DNA of 64,000 nt from Macrotrachela quadricornifera (taxonomy: Eukaryota > Rotifera > Eurotatoria > Philodinida > Philodinidae): contig JAJEKB010000326.1 in assembly GCA_022393335.1 (NCBI GenBank), positions 34,369 through 98,368 on the forward strand, given 5' to 3'. The notes below the pieces were generated by a model. It was not told the origin of the DNA. It did no database searches and saw nothing but the letters and a program-made list of their open reading frames with translations. This document shows, piece by piece, positions 1 to 13,000 of this stretch. The first letter of the stretch is position 1; each line of letters opens with the position of its first letter. A program made the translations under genes and the position numbers.

Positions 1-582
1 AAAAAAAAAAAAAAACTTGGAACATTTTGTCAGCTTCAACTATTTTTTTCTTCTTATGAATAATTTTATTCTACGCCATATAAATATGGAACTTCATTAT
101 GAAACAATCATATTTTTATATCTGATTTGATAAACGTGATTTCTTGAAATAGGATGTTTTCGTAGTTTTATTCGATTTTTTTTATTGAACAAATCTAAAG
201 GAAATCATGAGAGACAACAAAATGAAAGATATTTTACGCATTCAATGAGCATCGTCTAAAAATTGATGTAATGGAATTTTCACTTTATCATCGTCTTTTT
301 TTTCTTCTCTGTCCGATGAACTCCTCTTTCTCCTCCTCTCTTATTCTTTGCTTTCTATTTACCCTTCTCTCTTCTTCGCTCTTTATATTCAATTTTTTTC
401 CATTGCTCTTTTATCCTATAAAAAGAGAACAGAACACACGAGACAATTTCGACTATTATTCTCTGTCTTTATTACTACTTTTACTGATAGTGAGCATTTT
501 CTTGTCTATTATATCTTATATAAAAAAAAAAGAGAAGATAATCTTTCATCATCATTACAGGTCGGACAGTATTAATCAAATA
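1..582. other. Upstream non-coding stretch before the RhoGEF
   Basis: AT-rich DNA with poly-A and pyrimidine-rich runs. A pyrimidine-rich tract at about 285-420 and an acceptor-like TTACAG at 555-560 suggest that a 5' UTR intron ends shortly before the ATG at 583. An open frame does continue upstream to an ATG at 271, but its translation is a low-complexity Phe/Leu/Ser/Tyr run read from pyrimidine-rich DNA, and I do not regard it as coding. Confidence 0.5.
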
Positions 583-1768
583 ATGACGAGTTCGAATAAA
601 GCTCGTCGCTATTTACAACATCATAAGCAACATTCAACAGAACATCATAATAATCAACAATCATCTGCACAATTATTACTTGTCGATTCAACATTATGTA
701 CGACTACAATGCGTAAATTTCGTGGTAAAACTCAACAACAATCATCACCAACAGTATCTATACCTCAAATTTGTGTTAATAATAATGATGATGATATTGA
801 TGAAATAGAACATGTTAATATACTCAATGAATTTGATCAAGTTTTAGACAATGAATTAAAGCATACATCTGTTTTACGTACATCATCTCTTAAACAAAAT
901 GAATCAATTGAATATATAGGAATACCTTTAAATCAACAACGAAGTTTTTCATTTGCACTTGGTTCATCAAAAACGAATATAGATGAAGAAAAATATGATA
1001 ATGATAATGATGAATCATTGAATATATTACCATCTAAGACAATAAAACTACCGGCAACTTCAAAGACAAGCTTGTCAAAAGAGACATTTTCACGTCTATT
1101 TCATTCATTAACATTTCGCTCTGGGAATCATTCAACGTCAAAAACATCAATAACAAGAACGGATTCCTCACATCAACAACACCCTTGTCTAGCTTGTCAA
1201 AATTATCCAAATCTTAATAATTTAATACCTAAACATAAAAAACGTCCATCAATATTTGGTGTTCTTGTTTCGAAATTTAATACATCATCAATAACAACTA
1301 ATGAAAATCTATCTAATCATTGTTCAGTATGTAAAAGATCTTTATTAAAATCAATTTCAAATAATGATGATCATCAACAATTATCATCATTAAAAAATCT
1401 TCGTGATCAAAAACAATTATTTATACATACGAAAAGACGACAAAGTCTTCCATCATTACTTCATAATCTTTTGGATCCATCAACACCATCATCATCATCA
1501 TTATCTATGCAACATCGTCCATCATTTTCATCGATATTAAATCATGAACAACGACGGCAACAGCAATCATCAACATTATCACAATCATCAACATCATTAA
1601 CAGAATCCGATGATAATAGTGACAATAATAATAATTTATTCAAACGACATCAAAACAATTATGATGATTTATCTCAACTAACTGAAAAGGTAAATAACTA
1701 AATCGGATAAGTTGCGCTTATCATTAGTCACAAGAATTGTTTGCTTACTAGCGGCACATGTACTTTTA

Positions 1769-1799
<31 letters not shown>

Positions 1800-4700
1800 T
1801 ATATATGCATGAATAGAATGAAGGTCAAGTGTTAATACTATTGGTCTCAAAAAAAAAAAAGAGGAAGTTTATTATTGTTTGACCCTGATACATGCATAGA
1901 TACTGTTGTCGACACAGCAATGGCTATAACTGCCGACAGTATCGATTTGTTATTGTTAATAATATATAGACTGGCGTCTGTAACTACTACTACTGAGAAT
2001 AAGAACAATAATGGCAATGACATTTTCAGAGTTTAATGATATAGCTAGAACATAGTCAATACTGATGGTCAACTCAGACAGAATGAATGAATATATATAT
2101 ATGTGTATGTTTTTATCACGGTCATGTCAGACATTGGATTGTATTACACAGACAGATTTATAAATACAGATGAGAATCACATCATTGATAGTTACTGACC
2201 TTTTTTTGTTCTTTTTTTTTTCTCATATGTCTCAATGGCATGAACCGTCTATCGACTTATATTAACAATGATTACCTATAATTATTCATCCTTGTTCTGT
2301 CATACTGATCAATAATAGTTGACTTTCTTTCTGTCACAAGAAAATGGTGACACACTAACTTGACTATTTCTTTTCATTAAGACATTCTTGAAATACTTGT
2401 CATATCATTTTTTTTTTCAATTTACAAAACAACGAACAAGATAACAAAGTAAATAAAATCTATATTAAATAAAACTTTGATTTAAAATCTATTCAAAAGA
2501 TAAAAAAAAAAAGAAACATCAAAACACTTGACTATCGATGATTTATGATATGTCTTCTCTCTTTTCTTTTTTTCTTAAATGTGATTGTTGTGTGACGAAA
2601 ACTAATTTTACATGCAGACCATCATATGGCACGTCCGTCATTGGTATGGACGCTCTAATTTAATCATAATATTGTCTACACGCATGCATGTTTAAATAGT
2701 AAAAAGTAAACAGCATCAATTTGTAATATGTATTTTATTCATTTATTAAAATAACAATATACTTTGCTAAATATATAATTATTAAATGAAATAAAAGACA
2801 CTTCTTGTTATTGTTGTTTTTTTGTTATATACCTTTCTATATGATTAATTCGAAAGAGAAACCTTATTAATACGAGAAAATTTAACTTATAGTATTTATT
2901 ATTATTTTAATAGAATTCAAAAAAAAAAATGAAATATAAATAATATAAAAATAAACTAAAATTTTTATATTGATCAATTTTAGAATGGAAATAAAGATGA
3001 AAATGATAATGAAATAATACTTGATAATGGTAAATATATTTTAATTTAATATTAAAAAATATTTTTATTATTAAAAACTTTTTTTGTTTTAGGTGATATA
3101 CATGATTTAAATAGTATGAATAGTAATGATTCAACAATTGAAAATAATACCAATCAACAATTTTTACATCCTCCTGAGTAAGTTATGTTATATAGAATCC
3201 TAGTGTGAACAATACTATTTTTCTCACCAATAGAATATATTAAATTTGTTGGAATATTTTTTCCGTTTTTATATAGCAAATAGATTATTTGAAAGAATAG
3301 AATTTTTATAACGGAAATGTAAATAAAAAATGATTTTACATATATATTTAAATTAAAATAATATTAATTTATTTCTATTTTTTTCTCATTTGATTTTCAT
3401 ATAAAATGGTAAGTCTTCTTTTTATTTGTATGAATAACATTTAGTATTTGCATTTCAAATTATTTAAGATATCAATTTTATACTGATTAATAGATATAGA
3501 TCCAATTGAAATATTGGACATTTTTCAAAGACTATATTGTTAATCGAAAAATAGTGAATAGGAAATATCTGTTAGATAATTAAATAAAATTTAAAGATAT
3601 TCTTAAAAAAATCTAAATAAATAAATATTAAAACAGTATCTCTATTTATATTATGTAATCATTTTTTTTATTCTCTTTTCATTTTTATCCGATAGGAAAA
3701 AAAAATTTTTTATTTGAAATGAATAAATTTATCGTATTTAATTGAAAGAGTAATTGTTTACTTGTCGACATCGATACGATTGTGATAACGGATATAAAAA
3801 GAATTCATATTCTAATTAATCTTGCTTCAGTTTTCTTTTTTCTTGCTTTATTCTCGTTTTGTCCACATCGATACTAAGTAAATAATCTTCACTATTTGTA
3901 TAACGATTGTTCACACCTCACATCATATGATGACAATAGTGAGAAGAAGAAGAAAAAAAGAAGAAAAAATAATTCGACTAAATAATCACTTGACAGTTGA
4001 TTTTTCAATCTTATATAAAAGTCATTATTTTATTAATGATGGATTTAAAAAAACAAAAGTTTGTAAAATAAATAAAATTTATTTAAATATTTCTTGTTTC
4101 TCTCTCTCTCTAGAGAAAAAACTCGTAATTTATTAATTAATGTTTTTCGTACACGTCGATCAAATATTCCATTAAATTCAAATGAAGTAAAAATTTCAAA
4201 CAAAATATTGTCTTTTTTTTTTTTTTGAATTTTTATTTTTATATTTAATTTAGACAAATATGTTTGGTAAACAATTTAGTGTTTCAGTTATTAATCTAGC
4301 TACATCAATTGGTATTAGTCGACGAAATAGTGCAGTAACAACAATTAATGAATCAACATTTAATCAAAAAAAACATGCATTATCCGAAGAAAATTTACCA
4401 TCAATGGTATTTATAAAAAAAAAAAGTTTTTGTTTTTTTGTAAATATATAAAAGAAAAAAAAAACCTTCGATTATAATTTGCTTTTTATAGAAACTATTT
4501 ATTTATTTATAAATTAATGTTTATTAGGAAGGACAGATTATAGATGTATGTTTGAATAGTCAGAAGAAAAAAAATAATAATTTTGATTGAAAGAAAAAAA
4601 AAAAAAGGGATTTGAATTAATATGAGAACGACTAATAATGCAAATTGAATATAGTCAATATGTGAGAAATATTTGACCTTGAGAATAATTGCCTTTAGAT

Positions 4701-7700
4701 TTATTCTATATTTCTATTTTAGGATAATACATATATTTATTTTACTAATATCAATGGAGAAAATTTTAAAGAAAAACTTAAATATTCGACTATATCGGAA
4801 AATACAACATTAAGGTAAAATAAGAAATGAAATTATTTTTAGAAATATTTTCTTTTCTTCTATAGAGAAATGTTAATAAAACTTTTTGAAAAATATCAAC
4901 TTTCATTTGAAACACATGATATTTGTTTACGAAGTGCACCAAATTTACCATTATCCTTGGATCAATCAGTTAAACATCTTCTATTGGATGATCTTGTTGT
5001 TACAGGTATGAAGAAGAAGAGAAAAAGAAAAACTGAAGCTATTGATTATGTAATTTCTTCTGTCCTTCGTAATTAACGATAAAACCTTTTTTTTTTGCCT
5101 CTTCCTTCAAAAAAAAAAATCACTTGGCATACACTCTTGAAATGCCCATATATATATACAATGATGCAACATACAGAATAATCTTGATATGTCATCGCTT
5201 CTGTTGCTGTCGAAAGGTAAAATTATTCTGTAAATTAAATAAGAAATACAAATCAAAAACAAAAACTCTAGAATATCATTTGATCGAATCGTTTGATTAG
5301 AATTTGTTTATCATTCATGCATAGCAAAAATCTATTCAAGGAAAAGGAAAAAAAAAAAGGAAAAAACGTATTTATCATTGTTGTTGTTATTGTCGTATAT
5401 ACTTCTCGTTACATAATTCTCTCCGGGTTTTTTTTTCTCTCCCCCATCTTCGATTAGTGTCTGTTACTTCTTTCATTTATTACATATAGACAAAATATCT
5501 AAGAGATTATTGTTTCATAAGAATGACCGATGAGGAGCCAGCAACACAATTTCGACGTTTATCTATCTGTCGACAATTATCTGATGTATTAAAATCTAAA
5601 CGTAAATCATTTTGTTCAAGTACTAATGATCATGTACCAACTAATTCCGTTTCATCAACATTTACATTTGTATGGAATTGTACATTAACTGAAGTTGATT
5701 CACCATCACGTGAAGATTTAAATATATTATCACCAAGAAAATCTATTTCATCGAATAATACAAAAAATCTAACAGGATCAGTGGTTGCTGCTTGTTTAGT
5801 TAAACAAAGGAGTATTAGTTATGATGATATTAGTTATTTATCATCTAATGAAACTGAACAAAAAATTTCTACAAATACAATAGATTATAAAACAGCATTA
5901 AATGGTCTTTTTGAAAAAAGTTTTCTTTAAAATTAAATTTTTTATATATTTTTTTTTTTTTGTTGTATTTAGAATCAACAAATCAAACATGTACTAAAGT
6001 ATCAGTTGGAAAAGAAAAAAATGAAAAAAGAAATTCAACAGGTTCAACAATTTTATTACCAGTAAGTTATTTAGAAAAAAAAATTAATCTATTTATATAA
6101 ACATATAATACATAAAGTATTAAATAAACATTTAACAGTCATTAATAGACAATTAAGAAATAATCAATATAGACACCTGTTTATCATCATTAAAATCAAG
6201 GAAAAATACTATAAGCATATTAATCGGTGTATATGATCAATATCATATTGTTAGTTTTCTTCTATTCTTATCATTAATAATATAAAAAAAAAGAAAACAA
6301 AGAAAAATGCGACCTTCTCATCATAATGTATAGACATGGTACAGACACAATAAAACCAATGTCTTATCTCGATTTTTATATTAATATATACTGTTTTTTG
6401 ATTATCAACATTAACCAGAGAAGAAAAATCTTCTTGTCTGTTGTTAATAAATATATATTAAAGTTGTTATCTGTTTTATTCTCATATATCTCGAATTCCA
6501 ATGATTAGTATCATTTAGAATAAACTGCTATGCATAATATTTATAGTACTTGGGAAAAAAAAACAACATTTCTTTTTATATTATTATTTCTAATGTACTT
6601 AAAAGTATATACATATATATATATTATTTTAGAATTCAAAATCAACATCAAAACGTTTATCAACTCATTGTATGATGTTAGAAAATGATGATAATTATTA
6701 TCAAGATTCTAAATCACAACATAATCGAACAAATAAAACAAGTCGTACAAGTATATTTTCTAGTAGTATATTTACTCGCGTAAGAATATTTAATTAATTT
6801 TTTATTCAATATAATCATTAAAAATTTTAGGATATAACTGATACAATAGAACGATCAGAAAATAATTTATCATTTATTCGTCGTAAATGTGATGAATGGT
6901 TAATACATGGTTTACCAAAATTAGCTCAACTTCAATATTCAAGTGATGAATGTGATTTAATTATTGAAAAAGAATGGCAACCATTTTTAACTGAACAAAT
7001 TCGATTAGTAAATTATTTGAAATATTTTAATGAATAATTTAAAAGTTTCAGAAAGTTATGATTAGAATATTTTAGTTAATCATAAGTTAGTGACTATTTT
7101 CTAGCACGCAAAGTGTTTTTTTCATTTAACTATAATTATAAAAGAATTTTCACATCATCATATGTAATATAGAGTAATTCTTTCATTTTGAATCAACAGT
7201 TTCAGAATATTTGGTATATTGTACTCAAACACCTGAATTTAATTAGGTTCGTTTTCTCTGAATAGAATAAGCAAAATGCAAAATTCGCCTGTTTCTTATT
7301 GTGTTTCAACATGCTATATAGTTATCAAGGCATTATACTTTATTGAAAAAGAGCTTAAATTTTCATCACGAGAAAGTGTATATTTAATTATATAAAAGAA
7401 AAAAATACAAAATTTTGATTTTAATTATAATTTTTCTTTGATTTAGTCAATGTCTGAAACAATTAAATTACAACAAGAAGCAATTTATGAAATGCTTACA
7501 ACTGAAGTATCTTATATACGTCAAATATCAACTATGATTGATATATTTATGACAAGTATTAGTATATTAAAATCTTCACAACGTGATGGAATTTTTAATG
7601 ATATTGATATGGAAAAATTATTTTCAAATATTCAAGATGTACTTCATGGTAATTTATTATTTTGGAAAGAAATTTTATTACCAATAAAACATAAACTTGA

Positions 7701-10700
7701 ACAGAATGGTTTACCAATGAATCCATCAGATTTAAAAAATGGATTTATTAATGTAAATATTTCGCTTTTTTTTTTAATTCTATCAATATTTTATCTTTAT
7801 TAGTTTGATATCTATTTTCAACCATATCTTCATTATGTACTTGATCAAAAATCCAGTGCAGAATATTTTAAACAAAAACTTTCTCGTGATGATTTATTTC
7901 AATATTTAATTACTGTAAGAAAACTAAAAAAAATATTTTATTTATTTATATATATTTTTTTCTATAGTGGATAGAAGCAAATTTTACTAATCGTTTATCA
8001 TTTTCTGATTTAACAATTAAACCATTACAACGACTTACTCGATACAAATTATTACTTGAAGCTATACAAAAGAAAACAATTGATATTCAACAAAAAAATG
8101 ATCTACAAGAAATGGTAAATATTTTCATTAAAATCTAGGTTATGCGAATAAATTCTGAGATAGTTCTTTTCTAAATTATAATTAAAAAATTCTTAGTGTA
8201 ATTCTAACAGGATTAAAACGAGTCAGTCTATGAGATTTTCCAGACAGTTAATCTAAAATTCCTTGTAGGTGTACGTGAATACATCGAATTGAAATGTATA
8301 AAACATATATAATTTTTTATTTATTTAGATTGAAAAAGTAGCAAAATTTGTAAATCGAGTCAATTCAAAATTACATAAGCAAGAACAAGAAGAACGTATT
8401 CGTCAGATAAATGATCGTATAGGTCCATTTGAAAATATCTCAGCACCACCTGAATTAACTTCAGTATATAAATTTAAATATATTTAGTTTTTTTTTTTAT
8501 TTATTAATTTTCTTTTATTTAAAAGATTCTTCAAGAATATAATCGTGATACAATGTCTAATCGATTAGATCTTCTTCAAGATATGCCATTATATATTCAA
8601 GGTTATCATCGTCAAATTATTCAACAAGGACCAATGAAAATGAAAGATTCAAAAAATAGTCAAGATGTATATTGTTATTTATTTTCTGATATGTTTCTTA
8701 TAACAAAAGGTGGAAAACGAAATACATCAATAAATTCTTCATTATCATCATCAATAAATAATGATGGACAATCTAATCGTTCAACATCAAATTTATCAAA
8801 TAAAATTCTTAAACCACCTATACGTATTGATCGTATTGATGTTCGAGAATATGATCGACGTGGTGGATATAACACAAATCCTGAACCAAATATTGTAAGT
8901 TTACCTAACAAGAGAAAAAAAAGAAACAAATTTTTTTTTATTTCGTTTTTATTAGGCTTCATTTATTGCATTAATATTTTCTGAATATAATTTAATTGAA
9001 AGTGGATATTTATTTCAAACAAATTTAAGTAAACAATGGATTGAAAATATTCGTACAACAAAAACAAATTTTCAATTATTAATGGAAGAATCAAAATTAA
9101 AATTTCAAAATCTTTTAACATCAATAAATACATCTGTATCAACAAATACAATTCATCAATCTTATCCTAATCTTTCATCACCATCACCATCACCATCACC
9201 ATCATCATCATTAGAATTACCTATTTTAAAAAATGATAATATTAATTCACTAAATGAACAAACAAGACGCTCATCAAAAGTTGAATCTGATGTATTTAAA
9301 ATAGTTGAACAAACACGAAGAAATTCACGTACTGATAGAAAAAATTTTGGAAGATATTTTACAGCTGATGGAACAAATCCATCATCATCAACATCACCAA
9401 TTAAACAAATATCATCATCATCAACAACAATTCTTAAACGTATGTCATGGAATAATGAACAAATTATTGAAAAAAATGATTCATCTATAATAACAAATTC
9501 ATTTCGAAGTGTACATAGTTCAAGTGGTATTAGTTCAACAGGATCATTTTTATTTAGTACTGATGAAGATTTATCTATAACAACAACATCATCATCAATA
9601 CCATCAATTGTACCATCAATAAAAAATGAAGAAATTGATGGTACAAGTTCAATATCAACTGTTATTGATATAGATAATCAAATTTCCCAAAATTTATCAT
9701 TACAAGAACAAAATTCAAATTTTAATGATTTTATTAAAAATGATCTTGAAAATAAAAATAATCAACAATTAATTACTCAACTATCAACATCAAGTACAAC
9801 ATCAAATAATCAAATAATAAATGGTATAATTAAATTTATTTAAACAATATTTTTATATATTTAAAATTGATTCTCTGAAATTCATCAAAAGATCAGACTT
9901 TCTCCCTTCTTGCATGATATAAGCCTAGCCCGAAGTAGAATTCAATCATAGATAAATATTAAAATTTCTAAATCTATCTTAATTTCTGAAGCCTTTGGGT
10001 TAAAGATTGCACAGCTTATTTGAGCCAATCAATGTAGTTCATAATCCACCGACACAGAGAAATGCTCAATTAAGTTGTTAGATTTGTGTGAAATCTATTC
10101 CATATTATAGAATATAGTATTTTAACCCTTTGACCGCCGACATTAGAGAAGGAAGAAATGGTTTTGTAGAAAATGTACTCGCTTTTTATAGAATAATTCT
10201 ATAGTGTGCCTTAATAAAAATGGTGGATTCTGAAGCTCAAGCTGTCTAACGCTTTTTTTTAATGCAAGTGTGTGTAAAAAGCATACGTTATGAATGATTA
10301 CTTTAGTTAATTCAAAGATGAGATTTCCGACGTTTATAAACGGCGGCTTCGGTCAAAGAGTTAAGCATAAAACAAAATTTTCAACTTGATTGGAGATAAA
10401 AGAATCTGCTCAAGTGTTTCCCCGAGTTTTATTCGTAAACAATAGAAGTCTTCATTGCAACAGTTTTTCTTTGAATGGGAAGTTGGAATCTCGGTCAAAC
10501 TTCTTTTTCAAACATTATCAAATTAAGAACTGCGTCATGACGGAAGTAAATGTTTGTAATCTATAATTGGATAGATTGATCGCAGCTTAAATAGCCTAGC
10601 CCATATAGATAATATTATTTTACCGAAGTAATGAAATGTGCGTCACAGATCGAAATCGAGCAAATTTGTACGAGATCGATATGGTGCTCTGATTGACATG

Positions 10701-11497
10701 CACAGTTGCTGCCCTTATACCTTCACCTTCACCCTCAAGTCTACATAAAAAACATTAACTTACTGCACACGTGTTTCTCTCTCTGTCAGATTTTCAATTC
10801 ATTTATAATAAAAGATTTGTTTATATTTTTAAGAATCTACACCAGTTATGTCTCCTCATACATCCTCACCGGAATCTTTACTTCGTCGAACACCATATGC
10901 AAGTATTAAAAAACGTACTCAAAATCATCATCAACAAGTAAATCGTCGACATAAATTCTATAATAATAATAATAATAATAATGATAGTAATACAATAATT
11001 GAAAAAATCAATTCATCTGATGATAATCAATCATTAGTTAGTAGTGGAAATGAAAGTGATTATGATAATAATCAATGTATAAATATTAAAAAACCGGTGA
11101 ATATTAATCTTAATTCTAATGATTTAATACATACAGATGATCTTTTATTGGGTGATCAAAATGAAATTATTCTTTATAATGATACTCATATTGAAAATCC
11201 TAATGTCAATAATAATCAACAGTCAGATATCATAAAAATATCATCAACAAATACTTCTCATAAACCAAATATAATGACAACAGTTAATGCAATAGCAACT
11301 TTAGATGATAATGTATCATCAAATATTCTAGCATATCATAAAGATTCATTGACAACACGACGATTACTTGATATTCGAAATCATTTATTATTGAATACAA
11401 CACTTGATGCAACGTAGGTTTTTTTTATTTTTCTTATAAAAATTTTTATCTAAAATATTTTTTCTTTTTTTTTGTTGGTTTATTTAGGGAAGTATAG
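583..11497 (+). CDS. PLEKHG5: PLEKHG5-like Rho guanine nucleotide exchange factor (RBD-like, DH, PH, C-terminal PDZ ligand)
   Basis: Exchange factor that loads GTP on a Rho GTPase (RhoA for known PLEKHG5). Nineteen exons: 583-1689, 2984-3029, 3093-3177, 4114-4186, 4254-4406, 4723-4814, 4866-5005, about 5506-5919, 5973-6061, 6633-6779, 6831-7007, 7447-7752, 7804-7914, 7968-8114, 8329-8463, 8526-8894, 8956-9823, 10834-11413, 11488-11497. These phases close, giving about 1,680 residues against about 1,060 in human. Exons 4723-5005 encode a Ras-binding-like fold. The DH domain begins at 7447 (EAIYEMLTTEVSYIRQ) and includes KPLQRLTRYKLLLEAI. The PH domain (8600-9100) includes DVYCYLFSDMFLITKGGK. 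Ser/Thr/Asn-rich linkers follow. The C-terminus RNHLLLNTTLDATEV closely matches the PLEKHG5 C-terminus, a PDZ ligand. The join between 5005 and about 5506 is uncertain: the acceptor is poor, and a donor at 5050 with an acceptor before 5490 also keeps frame. Confidence 0.9.
1770..1806. repeat. ACAT/AT microsatellite in RhoGEF intron 1
   Basis: Tandem CATA units run into a TA dinucleotide run, inside the 1.3-kb first intron (1690-2983). The rest of that intron is AT-rich with no convincing gene. Confidence 0.85.
3203..3916. mobile_element. Putative 714-bp element with 11-bp terminal inverted repeats
   Basis: GTGTGAACAAT at 3203-3213 is repeated in perfect inverse orientation at 3906-3916 and brackets most of a RhoGEF intron (3178-4113). 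The inside is AT-rich without a coding frame. The same GTGTGAAC terminus occurs in the hairpins at 13991-14144. A non-autonomous DNA transposon is the likeliest explanation; I could not see a clear target-site duplication. Confidence 0.4.
5523..5919 (+). other. Possible alternative first coding exon of the RhoGEF
   Basis: The ATG at 5523 opens an acidic N-terminus (MTDEEPATQFRRL) that runs in frame into the rest of the RhoGEF. It is preceded by about 500 bp of non-coding DNA, and the splice joining it to the Ras-binding-like exon (ending 5005) is weak. Mammalian PLEKHG5 is known to use several starts. A shorter isoform lacking the CxxC region and Ras-binding-like domain could begin here. The same bases are counted in the full-length model. 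Confidence 0.35.
10126..10360. mobile_element. piggyBac-like MITE (235 bp) flanked by TTAA
   Basis: The element begins CCCTTTGACC and ends GGTCAAAGAG, which is an inverted repeat with one mismatch. It is flanked on both sides by TTAA (10122-10125 and 10361-10364), the target duplication of piggyBac transposons. It is noticeably less AT-rich than the surrounding intron (9824-10833) and contains a 12-bp palindrome, CGTTTATAAACG, near its right end. There is no transposase, so it is non-autonomous. Confidence 0.75.
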
Positions 11498-13000
11498 CAA
11501 TTAAACAGATTATTCGTTCTTTTTTTCTATACATATATTTTTTTTTTCGTTTGATTTCATTGTAAAAAATCTTTGCCTGTGTGCGACAAACAAATAAAAC
11601 AGAACAGATTTTTCTTTCGTATTAAATGTTTTTTAATAATACATTATTATTGCCGTTTTTTTTAACGTATAATCATTCATATTCAATAATGCATTATAAT
11701 ATGAATATATTAACTTAAAATCATACATAACATGAAATTATGTAGATTGCCAGATGTCAAAATTGTAAAGTATATTGAACAATATGTCATCTATTTTTGG
11801 TTAACCAAGTATGCTAAGTATGATATTTAATATTTATCAGATATAATGGCGTCAATAGAAATAGAAAACTAAATCTACTATAGTATAAAATCTTTTCAGT
11901 CGTGTCGAATAATATAGAGTAAATCCTGCTTATATAAGACTTTAAAGAATCAGGGATTAATTTACTGATAGACGACTACGCACCCACACCCTTGTGTAAT
12001 AAATTACGAGATATTGTTGTCTTTCTTACGAGTTGAAAGTATTTGTAAAATAGTTTATGATCAACTACTACCATGTCTACGCAACATCTTTGATACAAGG
12101 AAATTATGGATACGTATGTGTATTCATCTATCAGTAAATTCACTCTAGTTTCTTTAAAATCTTATGAAAACAGAATTTACTATATATCATTCGATTTGAC
12201 TCAGAAAGTCCTACAGTATAGTATATTTAATTTTCCATTTCTAAATAGATTATGATAATCTAACAGGATTCTATAAATACCAAGCTTCGAACTTTTAGTT
12301 AGCCTTAAATAAAATAATAAATAAGTTTTTTTAATATTTCTACTCTGTCTGTGTAAGAATAAGACTTATAAAAATCATCTAATTACTATTTTCTATTCAT
12401 CTATTAATTTAAAATCCGATGTCAACTAACTGTCATTATTATTCTTTAATCCTTCATTTAATTTAAACATGTTTCTGTTTTTGCTTTATTAACTTATATT
12501 TACATGAAGATTAATGAATTTGTTCCTGAAATTTTCATATTTTTTCTTGTGCAACAAATGATTTGTCTATTTTAACTAGCAAATAATTATTCTAGTTCGA
12601 ACACATTAGTTAATTACAATAAAAAAAAAGAAAATTTTCTCTTTTTTTTTCTTTTTTGTCTTAAGCTAAGCAACAACAGATGAATATCTATTTATTTAAA
12701 CAAACTAATTACTTTGCGTTGATATAATGTCATCTGTTTACTTAATGTTTATTAATTCATTTAGCTAAGATGAATATAAACATTTATAAAATTTTCTTCG
12801 TTTTGCTTTTTCTGATAAATATAATAAGTCTATTCTTTTTTTTTCTTTTTCTTTATATACTCTTGAGAAAATATTTTTCTTTCCTTTTTTTTAACACATA
12901 CTAAGATTAATAATACTTTGCTCATTACTGAAATTCAACTATATATAATATAGTAATATATATTTTTTTCATCGAAGTATATTTCTTCTGTTCTTGCTCG
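11498..13000. other. Intergenic region downstream of the RhoGEF
   Basis: An AATAAA polyadenylation hexamer lies at 11593-11598, about 100 bp after the RhoGEF stop. A long inverted repeat occupies 11857-12242 and is listed separately. The rest is AT-rich with no coding frame I trust. Confidence 0.6.
11857..12242. repeat. Long foldback element: two 119-bp inverted arms around 148 bp
   Basis: The arm at 11857-11975 pairs, by eye at roughly three quarters of positions or better, with the reverse complement of 12124-12242. Shared blocks include AGAAAT...GAAAA.TAAAT at the outer edge and AATTTACTGATAGA at the inner edge. The arms are equal in length and almost free of gaps. This looks like an old foldback or MITE insertion; a transcribed hairpin is an alternative. 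Confidence 0.75.

Noticed and set aside
271..582. In-frame extension of the RhoGEF first exon to an upstream ATG
   Set aside because: Translation is a low-complexity Phe/Leu/Ser run from pyrimidine-rich DNA with an acceptor-like TTACAG before 561; more likely intron or 5' UTR.
8675..8962. Antisense open frames over RhoGEF, sidekick and oxidoreductase exons
   Set aside because: They mirror real coding exons on the opposite strand and show no independent features.
10706..10909. Open frame overlapping the start of a RhoGEF exon
   Set aside because: Shadow frame: the exon is better read in the frame giving ESTPVMSPHT, which joins the preceding exon in phase.
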